Below, one piece after another: positions 1 to 9,642 of a stretch of 64,000 bases of DNA (its first letter is position 1; every line of letters starts with the position of its first letter). This DNA is from Mycolicibacterium neoaurum VKM Ac-1815D (GTDB lineage Bacteria > Actinomycetota > Actinomycetes > Mycobacteriales > Mycobacteriaceae): assembly GCF_000317305.3 (NCBI RefSeq), contig NC_023036.2, positions 62,001-126,000 of the forward strand. Direction: 5' to 3'. A program made the position numbers and the translations under genes. The notes under the pieces are model-generated. The model saw nothing but the letters and a program-made list of their open reading frames with translations, made no database searches and was not told the origin of the DNA.

Positions 1-740
1 ACACCGACGGCAGCGAGGACAACTACACCTACTCCAGCGCCTGGTTCGACCTGATCAGCCCACCGCCCAAGCTCGGCCGTGCCGCCGTCAGCCGCGGCAG
101 CCTGGCCAAACTGGATCAGCTGCCGCCCAAGCTGGCGAAGAACCCGCTGAAATTCGATGCCCCGCAACTACTGAAGGTGCCCGACATCTTCCCGGTGAGC
201 GCGATGAACAAGCTGTCGTTCACCGCGATCGGCGAGGTGTACTACCGCCTCGGCGGCACGTACTCCGGCAAGATCATGAACCTGTCGCAGTTCTACCACA
301 TGCTCGACCTCGTCAGCGGGTGGAACAATGCTTATGGCCCAAAGGGATTCGCGCAGCATCAGTTCCTGGTACCACCCGATGCGCTGGACGAGTTCAAGGC
401 CATCATCCGCTGGATCCAGACCAGCGGGCAATACTCCGCACTCAACGTGTTCAAACTCTTCGGCCCCGGCAACCGGGCACCGCTGAGCTTCCCGATGGCC
501 GGTTGGAACGTCGCGATGGACTTCCCCATCAAGGCCGGAGTCAACGAGTTCCTCAACGAACTCGACGACCGCGCAATGGAATTCGGTGGCCGGGTCTACA
601 CCGCAAAGGATTCCCGGGTCAGCGCCGAGAAATTCCACAAGATGTACCCGCGCATCGACGAATGGATCGCCACCCGCCGCAAGGCGGATCCGCACGGCGT
701 GTTTGCCTCCGACATGGCCCGCCGCCTCGAACTTCTCTGA
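1..740 (+). CDS. dprE1: Decaprenylphosphoryl-beta-D-ribose 2'-oxidase DprE1, C-terminal part (5' end outside window)
   Basis: FAD-dependent oxidase that, with DprE2, epimerises decaprenylphosphoryl ribose to decaprenylphosphoryl arabinose (DPA), the only arabinose donor for arabinan. About 245 C-terminal residues are readable in the frame beginning at base 3. They end in MARRLELL, the usual C-terminus of the family, and include the [16 protein letters not shown] and YTAKDSR stretches that line the active site. The residue at codon 513-515 lies exactly 74 residues before the last one, as does Cys387 in the 461-residue M. tuberculosis protein. It is Ala here (GWNVAMDFP instead of GWNxCxDFP). 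Cys387 is the residue covalently attacked by nitro-benzothiazinones. dprE2 follows after 33 bases. Identification is firm; the N-terminal FAD domain is not visible. Confidence 0.96.
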   Translation, partial: TDGSEDNYTYSSAWFDLISPPPKLGRAAVSRGSLAKLDQLPPKLAKNPLKFDAPQLLKVPDIFPVSAMNKLSFTAIGEVYYRLGGTYSGKIMNLSQFYHMLDLVSGWNNAYGPKGFAQHQFLVPPDALDEFKAIIRWIQTSGQYSALNVFKLFGPGNRAPLSFPMAGWNVAMDFPIKAGVNEFLNELDDRAMEFGGRVYTAKDSRVSAEKFHKMYPRIDEWIATRRKADPHGVFASDMARRLELL

Positions 741-773
741 CCGCGAGCCGCTCCAGAAAGGCGTTACCCCTCC

Positions 774-1553
774 ATGATTGACGCGACCGGAAACCCGCAG
801 ACGATCCTGCTGCTCGGCGGCACCTCCGAGATCGGCTTGGCGATCGTCGAGCGCTACCTGCGCGATGCCAAGGCCCGGGTGATCCTGGCCGACCTGCCCA
901 ACTCGCCGCGCAAAGCCGCCGCCATCGCCCAGCTGGAAGCCGCCGGCGCGAAGTCGGTGCAGTACTTGGACTTCGACGCGCTGGACACCGCCGCCCACCC
1001 CGCGGTGATCGAGGCCGCCTGGGCCGACGGTGACGTCGACGTGGCGATCGTCGCCTTCGGCATCCTCGGCGATGCCGAGGAACTGTGGCAGAACCAGGCC
1101 AAGGCCGTGCTGACCGCACAGATCAACTACACCGCCGCGGTCTCGGTCGGCGTGCTGATCGCCGAGAAGATGCGCGCACAGGGCTTCGGCCAGATCATCG
1201 CGATGTCCTCGGTGGCCGGGGAACGGGTGCGCCGCTCCAACTTCGTCTACGGCTCGACCAAGGCCGGCCTGGACGGCTTCTACCTCGGACTGGGCGAGGC
1301 CCTGCGCGAGTTCGGTGTGCACGTCCTGGTGATCCGCCCCGGCCAGGTCCGCACCACCACCACCCTGGAGCACTGGAAGGCCACCGGCGCCAAGGAGGCC
1401 CCCTTCACCGTGGACAAGGAGGACGTCGCCGAACTGGCCGTCGCCTCCGCCGCCAAGGGCAAGGAGCTCGTCTGGGCACCTGGGCCGGTGAAGTACCTGA
1501 TGTCCGTGATTCGGCACATCCCGCGGCCGGTCTTCCGCAAGCTTCCGCTCTGA
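774..1553 (+). CDS. dprE2: Decaprenylphosphoryl-2-keto-erythro-pentose reductase DprE2
   Basis: Short-chain dehydrogenase/reductase that reduces the keto intermediate made by DprE1 to DPA, using NADH. The protein has 259 residues (M. tuberculosis 254). A Rossmann nucleotide-binding loop GGTSEIG lies at residues 15-21, and the catalytic Ser (145/146), Tyr159 and Lys163 occur in AMSSVAG and YGSTK. The start is the ATG 33 bases after the dprE1 stop. Its TGA stop shares one base with the ATG of aftA (TGATG), so dprE1-dprE2-aftA-embC appear to be one transcriptional unit. Nothing in the sequence looks damaged. Confidence 0.96.
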   Translation: MIDATGNPQTILLLGGTSEIGLAIVERYLRDAKARVILADLPNSPRKAAAIAQLEAAGAKSVQYLDFDALDTAAHPAVIEAAWADGDVDVAIVAFGILGDAEELWQNQAKAVLTAQINYTAAVSVGVLIAEKMRAQGFGQIIAMSSVAGERVRRSNFVYGSTKAGLDGFYLGLGEALREFGVHVLVIRPGQVRTTTTLEHWKATGAKEAPFTVDKEDVAELAVASAAKGKELVWAPGPVKYLMSVIRHIPRPVFRKLPL

Positions 1554-3403
1554 TGTCCCCGGCGGCCAGGACGGCCGGCCAGATGCTGGCCGCGGCCGCC
1601 ACCGCGACGGCGCTGGCCGTCATCGCGCTGCTGGCGATCGCCCGTGTCGAATGGCCCGCCTACAACTCCTCCAACCAGCTGCACGCGCTCACCACTGTCG
1701 GCCAATTCTTCTGCCTGGCAGGGGTTTTTGCCGCTGGCGTGCTGTGGCGACGCGGACGACGACTGTTGGCGCGCATCGCGTCGGTGGTGTTCCTCTCGGC
1801 CTTCTCGGTGGTGACGCTGGCCATGCCGCTGGGGGCCACCCGGCTCTACCTGTTCGGCATCTCGGTCGATCAGCAGTTCCGCACCGAGTACCTCACCCGG
1901 CTGGCCGACAGCCCCGCACTGCACGATATGACCTATATCGGCCTACCGCCGTACTACCCGGCCGGCTGGTTCTGGCTCGGCGGGCGGCTGGCGGATTTGA
2001 CCGGCATGCCGGCCTGGGAGATGTTCAAGCCCTGGGCCATCATCTCGATCACCGCCGCGATCGCGGTCGCGTTGGTGCTCTGGACGGCGATGGTGCGCTT
2101 CGAGACCGCGCTGGCCGTGACGACCGCAACCGCGGCCGTCACGCTGGCCTACACCTCCTCCGAGCCCTACGCCGCCGTGATCACCGTTCTGTTGCCTCCC
2201 GTATTCGTGCTGGCCTGGTCGGGCCTCAAGGGCACCAACCGGGGCGCGCTCGTGGGTGCCGGGGTGTTCCTCGGCGTCGCGGCATTGTTCTACACGCTGT
2301 TGCTGGCGTATGCCGCCTTCACGATCACCCTCATGGCGTTGGTGCTCGCGGTCGCCGGGCGCCGTATCGCGCCGCTGCTGCGGCTGCTCGTGGTCGCCGG
2401 CATCTCCGGCGCGCTGGCGCTGTTGACCTGGGCCCCGTACCTGTTGGCCGCGCTGCGCGGCGCCCCGGCCGATACCGGCACCGCCAGGCACTACCTGCCG
2501 ATGGACGGCGCCGAGCTGACCTTCCCGATGCTCGACTTCACGTTGCTCGGGGCGTTGTGCATGCTGGGCACCATCTGGCTGGTGGTGCACGCCCGCAGGT
2601 CGTCCACCGCAGGCCCGCTGGCAGTCGGGGTGCTGGCCGTCTACGCCTGGTCCCTGTTGTCGATGCTCTACACGCTGCTGGGCACCACCCTGCTGTCGTT
2701 CCGCCTGCAGCCGACGCTGTCGGTCCTGCTGGCGGCCGCGGGCACCTTCGGATTCGTCTGGCTGACGCAGGCCGCCGTCGCCCGCTACCAGCACCCGGGA
2801 CGGCACGTCGTCGCCGTCGCCGCCACCATCGGCCTGATCGGTGGGCTGACCTTCAGCCAGGACATCCCCGACGTCCTGCGCACCGATATCAACGTCGCCT
2901 ACACCGACACCGACGGCTACGGCGCCCGCGCCGACCGCAGGCCGCCCGGCGCCGAGCAGTACTACCGGGCCCTCGACGAGCGCATCCGGGAAGTCACCGG
3001 CCGCCCGCCGAACGAAACCGTCGTGCTGACCGCCGACTACAGCTTTTTGTCCTTCTACCCCTACTACGGGTTCCAGGGCCTCACATCCCATTACGCAAAC
3101 CCGTTGGCGCAGTTCGAAGCCCGCTCGGCCGCCATCGAGAGCTGGGCGCTGCTGACCACGCCCGACCAGTTCGCCACGGCCCTGGACCAGCTGCCGTGGC
3201 CCGCGCCGACGGTGTTCCTGATGCGTCGCGGCGGACCGGACAGCTACACCCTGCGGCTGGCCGCCGACGTGTATCCCAACCAGCCCAATGTCCGGCGCTA
3301 CCAGGTGTCGCTGGACCCGGCGATCTTCGACGACCAGCGCTGGGACGTTTCGACCGAGGGACCGTTCGTGCTGGCCATCCGTAAACCACAGGCCGACGGT
3401 TGA
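1553..3403 (+). CDS. aftA: Galactan 5-O-arabinofuranosyltransferase AftA
   Basis: GT-C membrane glycosyltransferase that adds the first arabinofuranosyl residue from DPA onto the galactan of arabinogalactan. The 616-residue product (M. tuberculosis 643) has an N-terminal multi-helix membrane domain. In the first large extracytoplasmic loop lie the acidic site in [13 protein letters not shown] and the stretch [16 protein letters not shown], typical of AftA. A periplasmic C-terminal domain follows. The frame is open well upstream into dprE2, but the ATG at 1553 overlaps the dprE2 stop by one base and begins a normal N-terminal helix, so it was chosen. Its own stop overlaps the embC start in the same TGATG arrangement. 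Confidence 0.93.
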   Translation: MSPAARTAGQMLAAAATATALAVIALLAIARVEWPAYNSSNQLHALTTVGQFFCLAGVFAAGVLWRRGRRLLARIASVVFLSAFSVVTLAMPLGATRLYLFGISVDQQFRTEYLTRLADSPALHDMTYIGLPPYYPAGWFWLGGRLADLTGMPAWEMFKPWAIISITAAIAVALVLWTAMVRFETALAVTTATAAVTLAYTSSEPYAAVITVLLPPVFVLAWSGLKGTNRGALVGAGVFLGVAALFYTLLLAYAAFTITLMALVLAVAGRRIAPLLRLLVVAGISGALALLTWAPYLLAALRGAPADTGTARHYLPMDGAELTFPMLDFTLLGALCMLGTIWLVVHARRSSTAGPLAVGVLAVYAWSLLSMLYTLLGTTLLSFRLQPTLSVLLAAAGTFGFVWLTQAAVARYQHPGRHVVAVAATIGLIGGLTFSQDIPDVLRTDINVAYTDTDGYGARADRRPPGAEQYYRALDERIREVTGRPPNETVVLTADYSFLSFYPYYGFQGLTSHYANPLAQFEARSAAIESWALLTTPDQFATALDQLPWPAPTVFLMRRGGPDSYTLRLAADVYPNQPNVRRYQVSLDPAIFDDQRWDVSTEGPFVLAIRKPQADG

Positions 3404-6400
3404 TGGCCGGACAACTACCATCTAGCTCCGTGAACGACACGGCGACCAACCACCGCACCGCCCGTCTGGTCGCCATCGTCGCCGGATTGCTGGGCACCAT
3501 CCTGGCGATCGCCACCCCGTTCCTGCCGGTCACCCAGACCACCGCCACGCTGAACTGGCCGCAGAACAACAGTCTGGACAGTGTCGACGCACCGTTGATC
3601 GGCTACGTCGCCACCGACCTGAACATCACGATCCCGTGCAGCGCGGCAGCGGATCTCACCGGTCAGCGCAACGTGCTGCTCTCCACGGTGCCCAAGCAGG
3701 CGCCCAAGGCCGTCGACCGCGGCCTGCTCATCGAGCGGGTCAACAACGAACTTCTTGTCATCGTGCGCAACACCCCGGTCGTCAGTGCGCCGCTGATCGA
3801 TGTGCTGAGCCCGAACTGCCGGGAACTGAAGTTCACCGCGCACGCCGACAAGGTCACCGGCGAGTTCGTCGGGCTGACCCAGGCCTCGGATGATCCCGAT
3901 CCGGGCGAACCCCGCCGCGGCGAACGCGGGGGTTACGACTTCCGCCCGCAGATCGTCGGCGTCTTCACCGACCTGTCCGGGCCCGCCCCACCGGGGCTGC
4001 AGTTCTCGGCCACCATCGACACCCGGTACAGCAGCTCGCCGACGCCGATCAAGACCCTGGTGATGGTGCTGGGTCTGCTGTTGACGATCGCCTCGCTGAT
4101 CGCGCTGCACCGCCTCGACATCGCCGACGGTATGCGGCACCGTCGGTTCCTGCCGCAGCGCTGGTGGTCGATCACCAAGCTCGACGCCCTGGTCGCCACC
4201 CTGATGGTGTGGTGGCATTTCGTCGGGTCCAATACCGCCGACGACGGCTACATCCTGACCATGGCCCGGGTTTCCGAGCATGCCGGTTACATGGCCAACT
4301 ACTACCGTTGGTTCGGCACCCCGGAGGCGCCGTTCGGCTGGTACTACGACCTGCTGGCGCTGTGGGCGCACGTCTCCACCGCCAGCATCTGGCTGCGGCT
4401 GCCCACCCTGCTGATGGGACTGGCGTGCTGGTGGATCATCAGCCGCGAGGTCATCCCCCGGCTCGGTGTCGCGGTCAAACACAGCAGGCCCGCGGCTTGG
4501 ACCGCGGCGGCGATGTTCCTGGCGTTCTGGCTGCCGCTGAACAACGGGCTGCGGCCCGAGCCGATCATCGCCCTGGGCATCCTGCTGACCTGGTGCTCGG
4601 TCGAGCGTGGCGTCGCCACCAGCCGGCTGCTCCCGGTGGCGGTGGCCCTGATCATCGGGGCGCTGACACTGTTCTCCGGCCCGACGGGTATCGCCGCGGT
4701 CGGCGCGGTCCTGGTCGCCGTCGGGCCGCTCAAGACGATTGTGGCCGCACATGTTTCGCGCTTCGGCTACTGGGCGCTGCTGGCTCCCGTCGCTGCCGCG
4801 GGCACCGTCACCCTGTTCCTGATCTTCCGCGACCAGACACTGGTCGGCGAGATGCAGGCCAGCTCGTTCAAGTCCACCATCGGCCCCAGCCTGGCCTGGT
4901 TCGACGAGCACATCCGGTACTCGCGGCTCTTCACCACCAGCCCCGACGGATCGGTGGCACGTCGCTTCGCGGTGCTGGCCATGCTGCTGGCCCTTGCGTT
5001 GTCGATCGCGATGACGTTGCGCAAGGGGCGCATCCCCGGGACCGCGATCGGCCCCGCGCAGCGGATGATCGGCATCACCGTCATCTCGTTCCTCTCGCTG
5101 ATGTTCACCCCCACCAAGTGGACGCACCACTTCGGCGTGCTCGCGGGCCTGGCGGGCTCGATCGGCGCGCTGGCCGCGGTGGCCATCGCCGCCGCGGCGA
5201 TGAAGTCCAAGCGCAACCGCACCGTCGTCACCGCGATGATCCTGTTCGTGACGGCGCTGTCGTTCGCCACCGTCAACGGGTGGTGGTACGTCTCGAACTT
5301 CGGTGTGCCGTGGTCGAACGACTTCCCGGCCTTCGGTTTCGGGTTCACCACCATCCTGCTCGGCTTCTCGGCGCTGGCCCTGTTGGTCGCCGCGTACCTG
5401 CACTTCTCGGGACGGCCGTCACCGCAGCGGCCGTGGACACGCTTCACCGGTGCCCCGTTGGCCGTGATCGCCTGGGCCGTGGTGCTGTTCCAGGTGGTCT
5501 CCCTGACGATGGCCGTGGTGACCCAGTACCCGGCGTGGACGGTCGGCCGATCCAATCTCGAGGCGCTGACCGGCAAGTCCTGCGGGCTGGCCACCGATGT
5601 CATGGTCGAGCAGGATCCCAATGTCGGGATGCTCGCCCCGGTGGACGTCCCGGTCGGTGATGCATTGGGGGCGGTGACCGCCGACGGCTTCCGCCCCAAC
5701 GGGATTCCGGACGATATCGAGGCCGATCCGGTGATGAACCAGCCCGGCGACAGCAATTTCGCCGATTCCGAGGCCAGCGACGAGACCGGCAGCGAACCGG
5801 GCACCGAGGGCGGCACCACCGCCGCCGCCGGCGTGAACGGTTCGCAGGCCCGACTGCCCTACAACCTCGATCCGGCCCGCACTCCGGTGCTGGGCAGCTG
5901 GCGCTCCGGACCCCAGCAACCGGCCAAACTGCGGTCGGCCTGGTACCGACTGCCTCCTCGCGATGAACGCGGTCCGCTGCTGGTGGTCGCCGCCGCCGGC
6001 CGCTTCGATGCCGGCGAGGTATTGGTGCAGTGGGCCACCGACGAGCAAGCTTCCGCCGACAAGCCCGGTGGCACAATTGGTTTCGCCGATGTGGGCGCGG
6101 TGCCGGCCTGGCGCAACCTGCGCGCCCCGATGTCGGCCATTCCCGGTGAAGCCACCCAGGTGCGGCTGGTGGCCTCCGATGACGACCTGGCACCCCAACA
6201 CTGGATCGCCGTCACTCCGCCGCGGATCCCCGAACTGCGCACCCTGCAGGATGTCGTCGGGGCAGACGATCCGGTGATGCTGGACTGGCTTGTGGGCCTG
6301 GCCTTCCCGTGCCAGCGGCCGTTCTTCCACAACAACGGCGTGACCGAGGTGCCCAAGTGGCGCATCCTGCCGGATCGCTTCGGGGCGGAGGCGAACTCGC

Positions 6401-6618
6401 CGGTGATGGACTACCTCGGCGGCGGTCCACTCGGTATCACCGAACTCCTGCTGCGCGCGGTGCCGGTACCGACGTACCTGCGCGACGACTGGTTCCGCGA
6501 CTGGGGTTCCCTGCAGCAGCTGCGGCAGTTCTACCCGAACGCGAAACCCGCAGAGCTGGAACTCGGCACCGCGACACGCAGTGGGCTGTGGAGTCCGGCG
6601 CCGCTGCGGCCGAGCTGA
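3403..6618 (+). CDS. embC: Arabinosyltransferase EmbC (lipoarabinomannan arabinan)
   Basis: Membrane arabinosyltransferase of the Emb family. EmbC uses DPA to extend the arabinan of lipoarabinomannan and is one target of ethambutol. It has 1071 residues, the usual size. Order: short cytoplasmic N-terminus, one helix, a periplasmic jelly-roll domain (about 30-200), a multi-helix GT-C domain with the catalytic Asp pair at D280-D281 (ADDGYILTMARVSEHAGYM), and a C-terminal carbohydrate-binding region with WRNLRAP and PRIPELRTLQ. The ATG at 3403 overlaps the aftA stop; a TTG one codon earlier and a GTG at 3430 are alternatives. Assignment to EmbC rests on its position first after aftA and on sequence pattern. 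Unusually, embA does not follow directly: a divergent oxidoreductase pair intervenes. Confidence 0.96.
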   Translation: MAGQLPSSSVNDTATNHRTARLVAIVAGLLGTILAIATPFLPVTQTTATLNWPQNNSLDSVDAPLIGYVATDLNITIPCSAAADLTGQRNVLLSTVPKQAPKAVDRGLLIERVNNELLVIVRNTPVVSAPLIDVLSPNCRELKFTAHADKVTGEFVGLTQASDDPDPGEPRRGERGGYDFRPQIVGVFTDLSGPAPPGLQFSATIDTRYSSSPTPIKTLVMVLGLLLTIASLIALHRLDIADGMRHRRFLPQRWWSITKLDALVATLMVWWHFVGSNTADDGYILTMARVSEHAGYMANYYRWFGTPEAPFGWYYDLLALWAHVSTASIWLRLPTLLMGLACWWIISREVIPRLGVAVKHSRPAAWTAAAMFLAFWLPLNNGLRPEPIIALGILLTWCSVERGVATSRLLPVAVALIIGALTLFSGPTGIAAVGAVLVAVGPLKTIVAAHVSRFGYWALLAPVAAAGTVTLFLIFRDQTLVGEMQASSFKSTIGPSLAWFDEHIRYSRLFTTSPDGSVARRFAVLAMLLALALSIAMTLRKGRIPGTAIGPAQRMIGITVISFLSLMFTPTKWTHHFGVLAGLAGSIGALAAVAIAAAAMKSKRNRTVVTAMILFVTALSFATVNGWWYVSNFGVPWSNDFPAFGFGFTTILLGFSALALLVAAYLHFSGRPSPQRPWTRFTGAPLAVIAWAVVLFQVVSLTMAVVTQYPAWTVGRSNLEALTGKSCGLATDVMVEQDPNVGMLAPVDVPVGDALGAVTADGFRPNGIPDDIEADPVMNQPGDSNFADSEASDETGSEPGTEGGTTAAAGVNGSQARLPYNLDPARTPVLGSWRSGPQQPAKLRSAWYRLPPRDERGPLLVVAAAGRFDAGEVLVQWATDEQASADKPGGTIGFADVGAVPAWRNLRAPMSAIPGEATQVRLVASDDDLAPQHWIAVTPPRIPELRTLQDVVGADDPVMLDWLVGLAFPCQRPFFHNNGVTEVPKWRILPDRFGAEANSPVMDYLGGGPLGITELLLRAVPVPTYLRDDWFRDWGSLQQLRQFYPNAKPAELELGTATRSGLWSPAPLRPS

Positions 6619-6672
6619 CGGGTCGATCAGCCTCCATCTACCAGGTTTCGGCCACGTCGGCCCCATTGCCCG

Positions 6673-6760
6673 CGAGACTGACACCAGGTACGAATTCGGG
6701 TGCCGCTACGTACCTGGCTTCAGCCGCCGACGGAACAGCCATCGAGACTGACACCAGGTA
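6673..6760. repeat. Direct repeat with hairpin downstream of embC
   Basis: The 18-base sequence CGAGACTGACACCAGGTA occurs at 6673-6690 and again at 6743-6760. The first copy also forms a hairpin: CCAGGTAC (6684-6691) pairs with GTACCTGG (6710-6717). The block fills the 154-base gap between the convergent stops of embC and the flavoprotein gene, so it may end transcription on one or both strands. No third copy was found at the right edge of the inserted pair. Confidence 0.6.
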
Positions 6761-6772
6761 GGCCCGTCCGAG

Positions 6773-8389
6773 CTAACGCCGGCCTGAGATGATCGCCTCG
6801 ATATTGCGTTCGGCCAGCGCGGTGATCGACATGTACGGGTTGCAGCCGATATACCCCGGAACGAGCGACGCGTCGTTGACGTAGAGGTTCTCGTACCCGT
6901 TGACCCGCCCGAAGGCATCGGTGGCAACACCCCGCACACACCCACCCAGTGGGTGAACAGTATTGGGCGCGAAGGCTTTCCCCTCGAACAGGTCATCGCG
7001 GTAGTCCACCCCGTTGGCCTGGGTCACCTTGTCGAAGACCAGCTTGGCCCGCTCGATCAGGCGGTCGGTGTTGCTCTGTGGCCAGTCGATGGAGATGGCG
7101 TCGGACGCGCGGTCATAGCTGATCACCGCGCGGTCGCCGGTGCGGACCATGGCGTAGTAGCCCAGCGCATGGGTCTCCAGCGGCAGCGGTAGCGAGAACA
7201 TGCTGGCGTACACCGGGTTGTCCGGATCGTTGCGACCGTCCAGGTTGATCATGCCCAGCAGCGACTGCAGGGTACCCACCGGATCCTGCTCGGCGGTGTT
7301 GTGGGCCACCATGATGTCCCCGTTGTTGCCATAACCCTCACCGACCTCGTCGGACAGGTCGGCAAGATCGCCGTTCTCACGCGCGCGCAGTAGCAGCTCA
7401 GCCGTCCCGACCACGCCGGCCGCCAGATACAGCTGCTCGCAACCGATCTCGTTGCGCGACAACTCTTTGCCCCACCGATCGATCTCGCGGATGGACACCA
7501 CGTACTCCCCGGAGGATTCGCGGCGGATGCCGGTCACCTCGGTCAGCGGACGCAACGTCACCTTGCCGGTGGCCAACGCCGCGGCGATGTAGGTCTGATC
7601 CACACTGCCGAAGCGTCCGTAGTTGTTGCCGTACTGGCATTCCCAGTCCAGTGCCGACTTCGGCGCCTGGCCGGCGGCCTCCGAGACCATGTAATCGAAC
7701 GAGTAGGCGCTTCCGTTGTAGTCCACTCCGTAGCCTGCCGCCTCGGCATAACTGCGCCCCACCCGCGCATATTGGAAGTAGGGGGTCTGCTCGAACCAGC
7801 CCATATCGCGATAGCTGATCTTCAGCGTGGTCTTGGCCCGCTCGACATAGGTGCCGAGGAACTCGTTGGGGTCGATGTCCGGGAAGGCCGCCCGCACCTG
7901 ATCCGGCGTGGGTATCGCGGCGATCGCGGCGTTCACCATCGAGCCACCACCGACCGCTATCCCGCGGAAGACCTCGTGGGCGCCGTAGGTGATCTTGTCG
8001 CAGATGCCCGCCTGGACCGGCTGCGAACCAGGATTCTGGGCAGCGACCGCGTTGACCGATATGCCGCCGAATGAGGGCACCAGGCTCGGTGGCACATCGC
8101 GGAACCAACCCGCCCGGGTGTCGGCGGGCAACATTTTGCTGAACCGCTTACCGTCCTCGTCCGGGGTGTCCCAGAGCCGACCGCGCTCCAGGATCAGCGT
8201 TTCGACGCCGGCCTCCCCCAAACGCAACGCGCTGACGCCCCCGCCGTACCCGCTGCCGACCACGATGGCCTGGTGAAACGCGCGATCGGCCGGTCGCTCG
8301 CCGGACTCGGTCCGCTGGCACGCCACCACGGCGCCGGCACCGGCCGCCGCACCGAGCGCGACACCCAGGAACCGCCGTCTTGTCAGCAA
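6773..8389 (-). CDS. Tat-exported GMC-family flavoprotein resembling class I cholesterol oxidase
   Basis: GMC oxidoreductase most like the secreted class I cholesterol oxidases of Streptomyces, Brevibacterium and Rhodococcus, which oxidise and isomerise cholesterol to cholest-4-en-3-one. The 538-residue product starts with a Tat signal (TRRRFLG, residues 3-9) followed by an Ala-rich stretch and a Cys at about 24 that could be a lipobox. The FAD loop is VGSGYGGGVSALRLGEAG (44-61). The family His is H479 (HPLGGC) and the Asn is N517 (GCNPYMSITALAERN). The family catalytic Glu, in AEIAPMP three residues before the conserved Pro, is Ser396 here. The TTG at 8389 puts the twin arginines at the very start; a GTG at 8443 would add 18 residues. 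Divergent from alkB. True substrate is unproven. Confidence 0.82.
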   Translation of the reverse strand: MLTRRRFLGVALGAAAGAGAVVACQRTESGERPADRAFHQAIVVGSGYGGGVSALRLGEAGVETLILERGRLWDTPDEDGKRFSKMLPADTRAGWFRDVPPSLVPSFGGISVNAVAAQNPGSQPVQAGICDKITYGAHEVFRGIAVGGGSMVNAAIAAIPTPDQVRAAFPDIDPNEFLGTYVERAKTTLKISYRDMGWFEQTPYFQYARVGRSYAEAAGYGVDYNGSAYSFDYMVSEAAGQAPKSALDWECQYGNNYGRFGSVDQTYIAAALATGKVTLRPLTEVTGIRRESSGEYVVSIREIDRWGKELSRNEIGCEQLYLAAGVVGTAELLLRARENGDLADLSDEVGEGYGNNGDIMVAHNTAEQDPVGTLQSLLGMINLDGRNDPDNPVYASMFSLPLPLETHALGYYAMVRTGDRAVISYDRASDAISIDWPQSNTDRLIERAKLVFDKVTQANGVDYRDDLFEGKAFAPNTVHPLGGCVRGVATDAFGRVNGYENLYVNDASLVPGYIGCNPYMSITALAERNIEAIISGRR

Positions 8390-8437
8390 AACCGGTCCAC
8401 CCTCACAGCAAAATCCCCCTTCGTTATCGTCCCGTGT

Positions 8438-8470
8438 TTGCACTGCTCTGAGAACCAGGTTAAATGGTTC
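8438..8470 (+). promoter_or_regulatory. Possible alkB promoter with overlapping palindromic operator
   Basis: A 19-base imperfect palindrome, GAACCAGGTTAAATGGTTC, lies at 8452-8470. It overlaps a possible -10 element TTAAAT (8460-8465) placed 16 bases after a weak -35 TTGCAC (8438-8443). A site covering the -10 box between two divergent genes is the usual position for a repressor. The regulator is not encoded nearby. The promoter call is inference; the palindrome is directly visible. Confidence 0.4.
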
Positions 8471-8508
8471 AGGAAACTCGCTCACTGTCCAGCTTGCAAG
8501 GATACGAA

Positions 8509-9642
8509 GTGCTCGACCCGCAGACCCGCACAACGCGCAGGTGGCGCGATGCGAAAAGGTACTTGTGGCTGCTCGGCGCCGTCGTCCCCGGCCTGGTGGG
8601 GCTGGCCTGGTTGCTGGTCCAGCTGACCGGTTCCGCGATCTTCTGGTGGGTGGGTCCGATGATGGCCTTCATCGTGATCCCCATCGTTGACCAGCTAATT
8701 GGCACTGACGACGGTTACCTCACTGGCAACGCACTCGCGCACCTCGAAACCGACCCGTTCTACCGGTGGGCGAACTATCTCTATCTGCCAGGTCAATACC
8801 TGTCGCTGATCTTTGCCTGCTGGCTCTGGGCCGGCGGCGGTTGGGTCACCATGACGTTGCCGGACAAGCTGGGCCTGATGTTCACCGTGGGCATCGTCGG
8901 CGGAATCGCGATCAACGCCGCCCACGAACTGGGCCACCGCCGCGACACGCTGGAGCGCAGGCTCAGCAAGATCGCCCTGGCCCAGACCGGCTACGGGCAC
9001 TTCTTCGTCGAGCACAATCGCGGCCATCACGTGCGAGTCGCCACTCCGGACGACCCGGCCAGCGCGCGATTCGGCGAGAGCATCTACCGGTTCATCCCCA
9101 GGTCCGTGCTGGGCGGGCTGCGTTCTGCCTGGCAACTGGAGACCGCACGGTTGGCGAAGGCAGGCAAGTCGAAGTGGTCACCGGCCAACGACATCCTCAA
9201 CGCCTGGTTGCTGACCGCGGTGTCGTTCGCCGTCCTGATCGTCTGGTTCGGCGCCGTGATCACGCCGTATTTGCTGGGACAGGCCGTCATCGGCATCTGC
9301 CTGTTGGAGACCGTCAACTATCTGGAGCATTACGGGTTGCGCCGCCAGCGGGTCGGAAGCGGACGCTACGAGCGGGTCGGGCAGCGACATAGCTGGAACA
9401 GCAACACCCTGATGGCCAACGTGTTCCTGTACCACCTGCAGCGCCACTCCGACCACCACGCCAACCCGCAGAAGCCATACCAGACCCTGCAGCCGTCGGA
9501 CATCGCCCCGCAACTGCCGACCGGTTACGGCAGCATGCTGGTGCTGGCCTGGTGCCCGCCGTTGTGGCGCCGGGTGATGGATCCGCGGGTTCTTGCCCAC
9601 TACGGCGGCGACGCCAGCCTGGTCGCCGTCCGCCCAGATTGA
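8509..9642 (+). CDS. alkB: AlkB-type membrane alkane 1-monooxygenase
   Basis: Integral-membrane non-haem di-iron monooxygenase that hydroxylates terminal carbons of medium or long n-alkanes, using electrons from rubredoxin. The histidine boxes of the family are all present: HELGHRR, EHNRGHH, LEHYGLRRQ and LQRHSDHHA. Several long hydrophobic helices precede and separate them. The GTG at 8509 was chosen (377 residues) because it has AAGGAT five bases upstream. The earlier ATG at 8464 (392 residues) falls inside a palindrome and a possible -10 box. No rubredoxin or rubredoxin reductase gene is adjacent, so electron partners must be elsewhere. The gene lies between embC and embA, an unexpected place. 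Confidence 0.88.
   Translation: MLDPQTRTTRRWRDAKRYLWLLGAVVPGLVGLAWLLVQLTGSAIFWWVGPMMAFIVIPIVDQLIGTDDGYLTGNALAHLETDPFYRWANYLYLPGQYLSLIFACWLWAGGGWVTMTLPDKLGLMFTVGIVGGIAINAAHELGHRRDTLERRLSKIALAQTGYGHFFVEHNRGHHVRVATPDDPASARFGESIYRFIPRSVLGGLRSAWQLETARLAKAGKSKWSPANDILNAWLLTAVSFAVLIVWFGAVITPYLLGQAVIGICLLETVNYLEHYGLRRQRVGSGRYERVGQRHSWNSNTLMANVFLYHLQRHSDHHANPQKPYQTLQPSDIAPQLPTGYGSMLVLAWCPPLWRRVMDPRVLAHYGGDASLVAVRPD

Noticed and set aside
168..1517. Long minus-strand open frame (449 codons) across dprE1/dprE2
   Set aside because: It mirrors the codon bias of the two plus-strand genes; composition is Gly/His/Val-rich and no family is recognisable.
3415..5403. 662-codon minus-strand open frame inside embC
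   Set aside because: Antisense shadow of a high-GC gene; extreme Arg/Gln/Asp/Gly composition and no ribosome-binding site.
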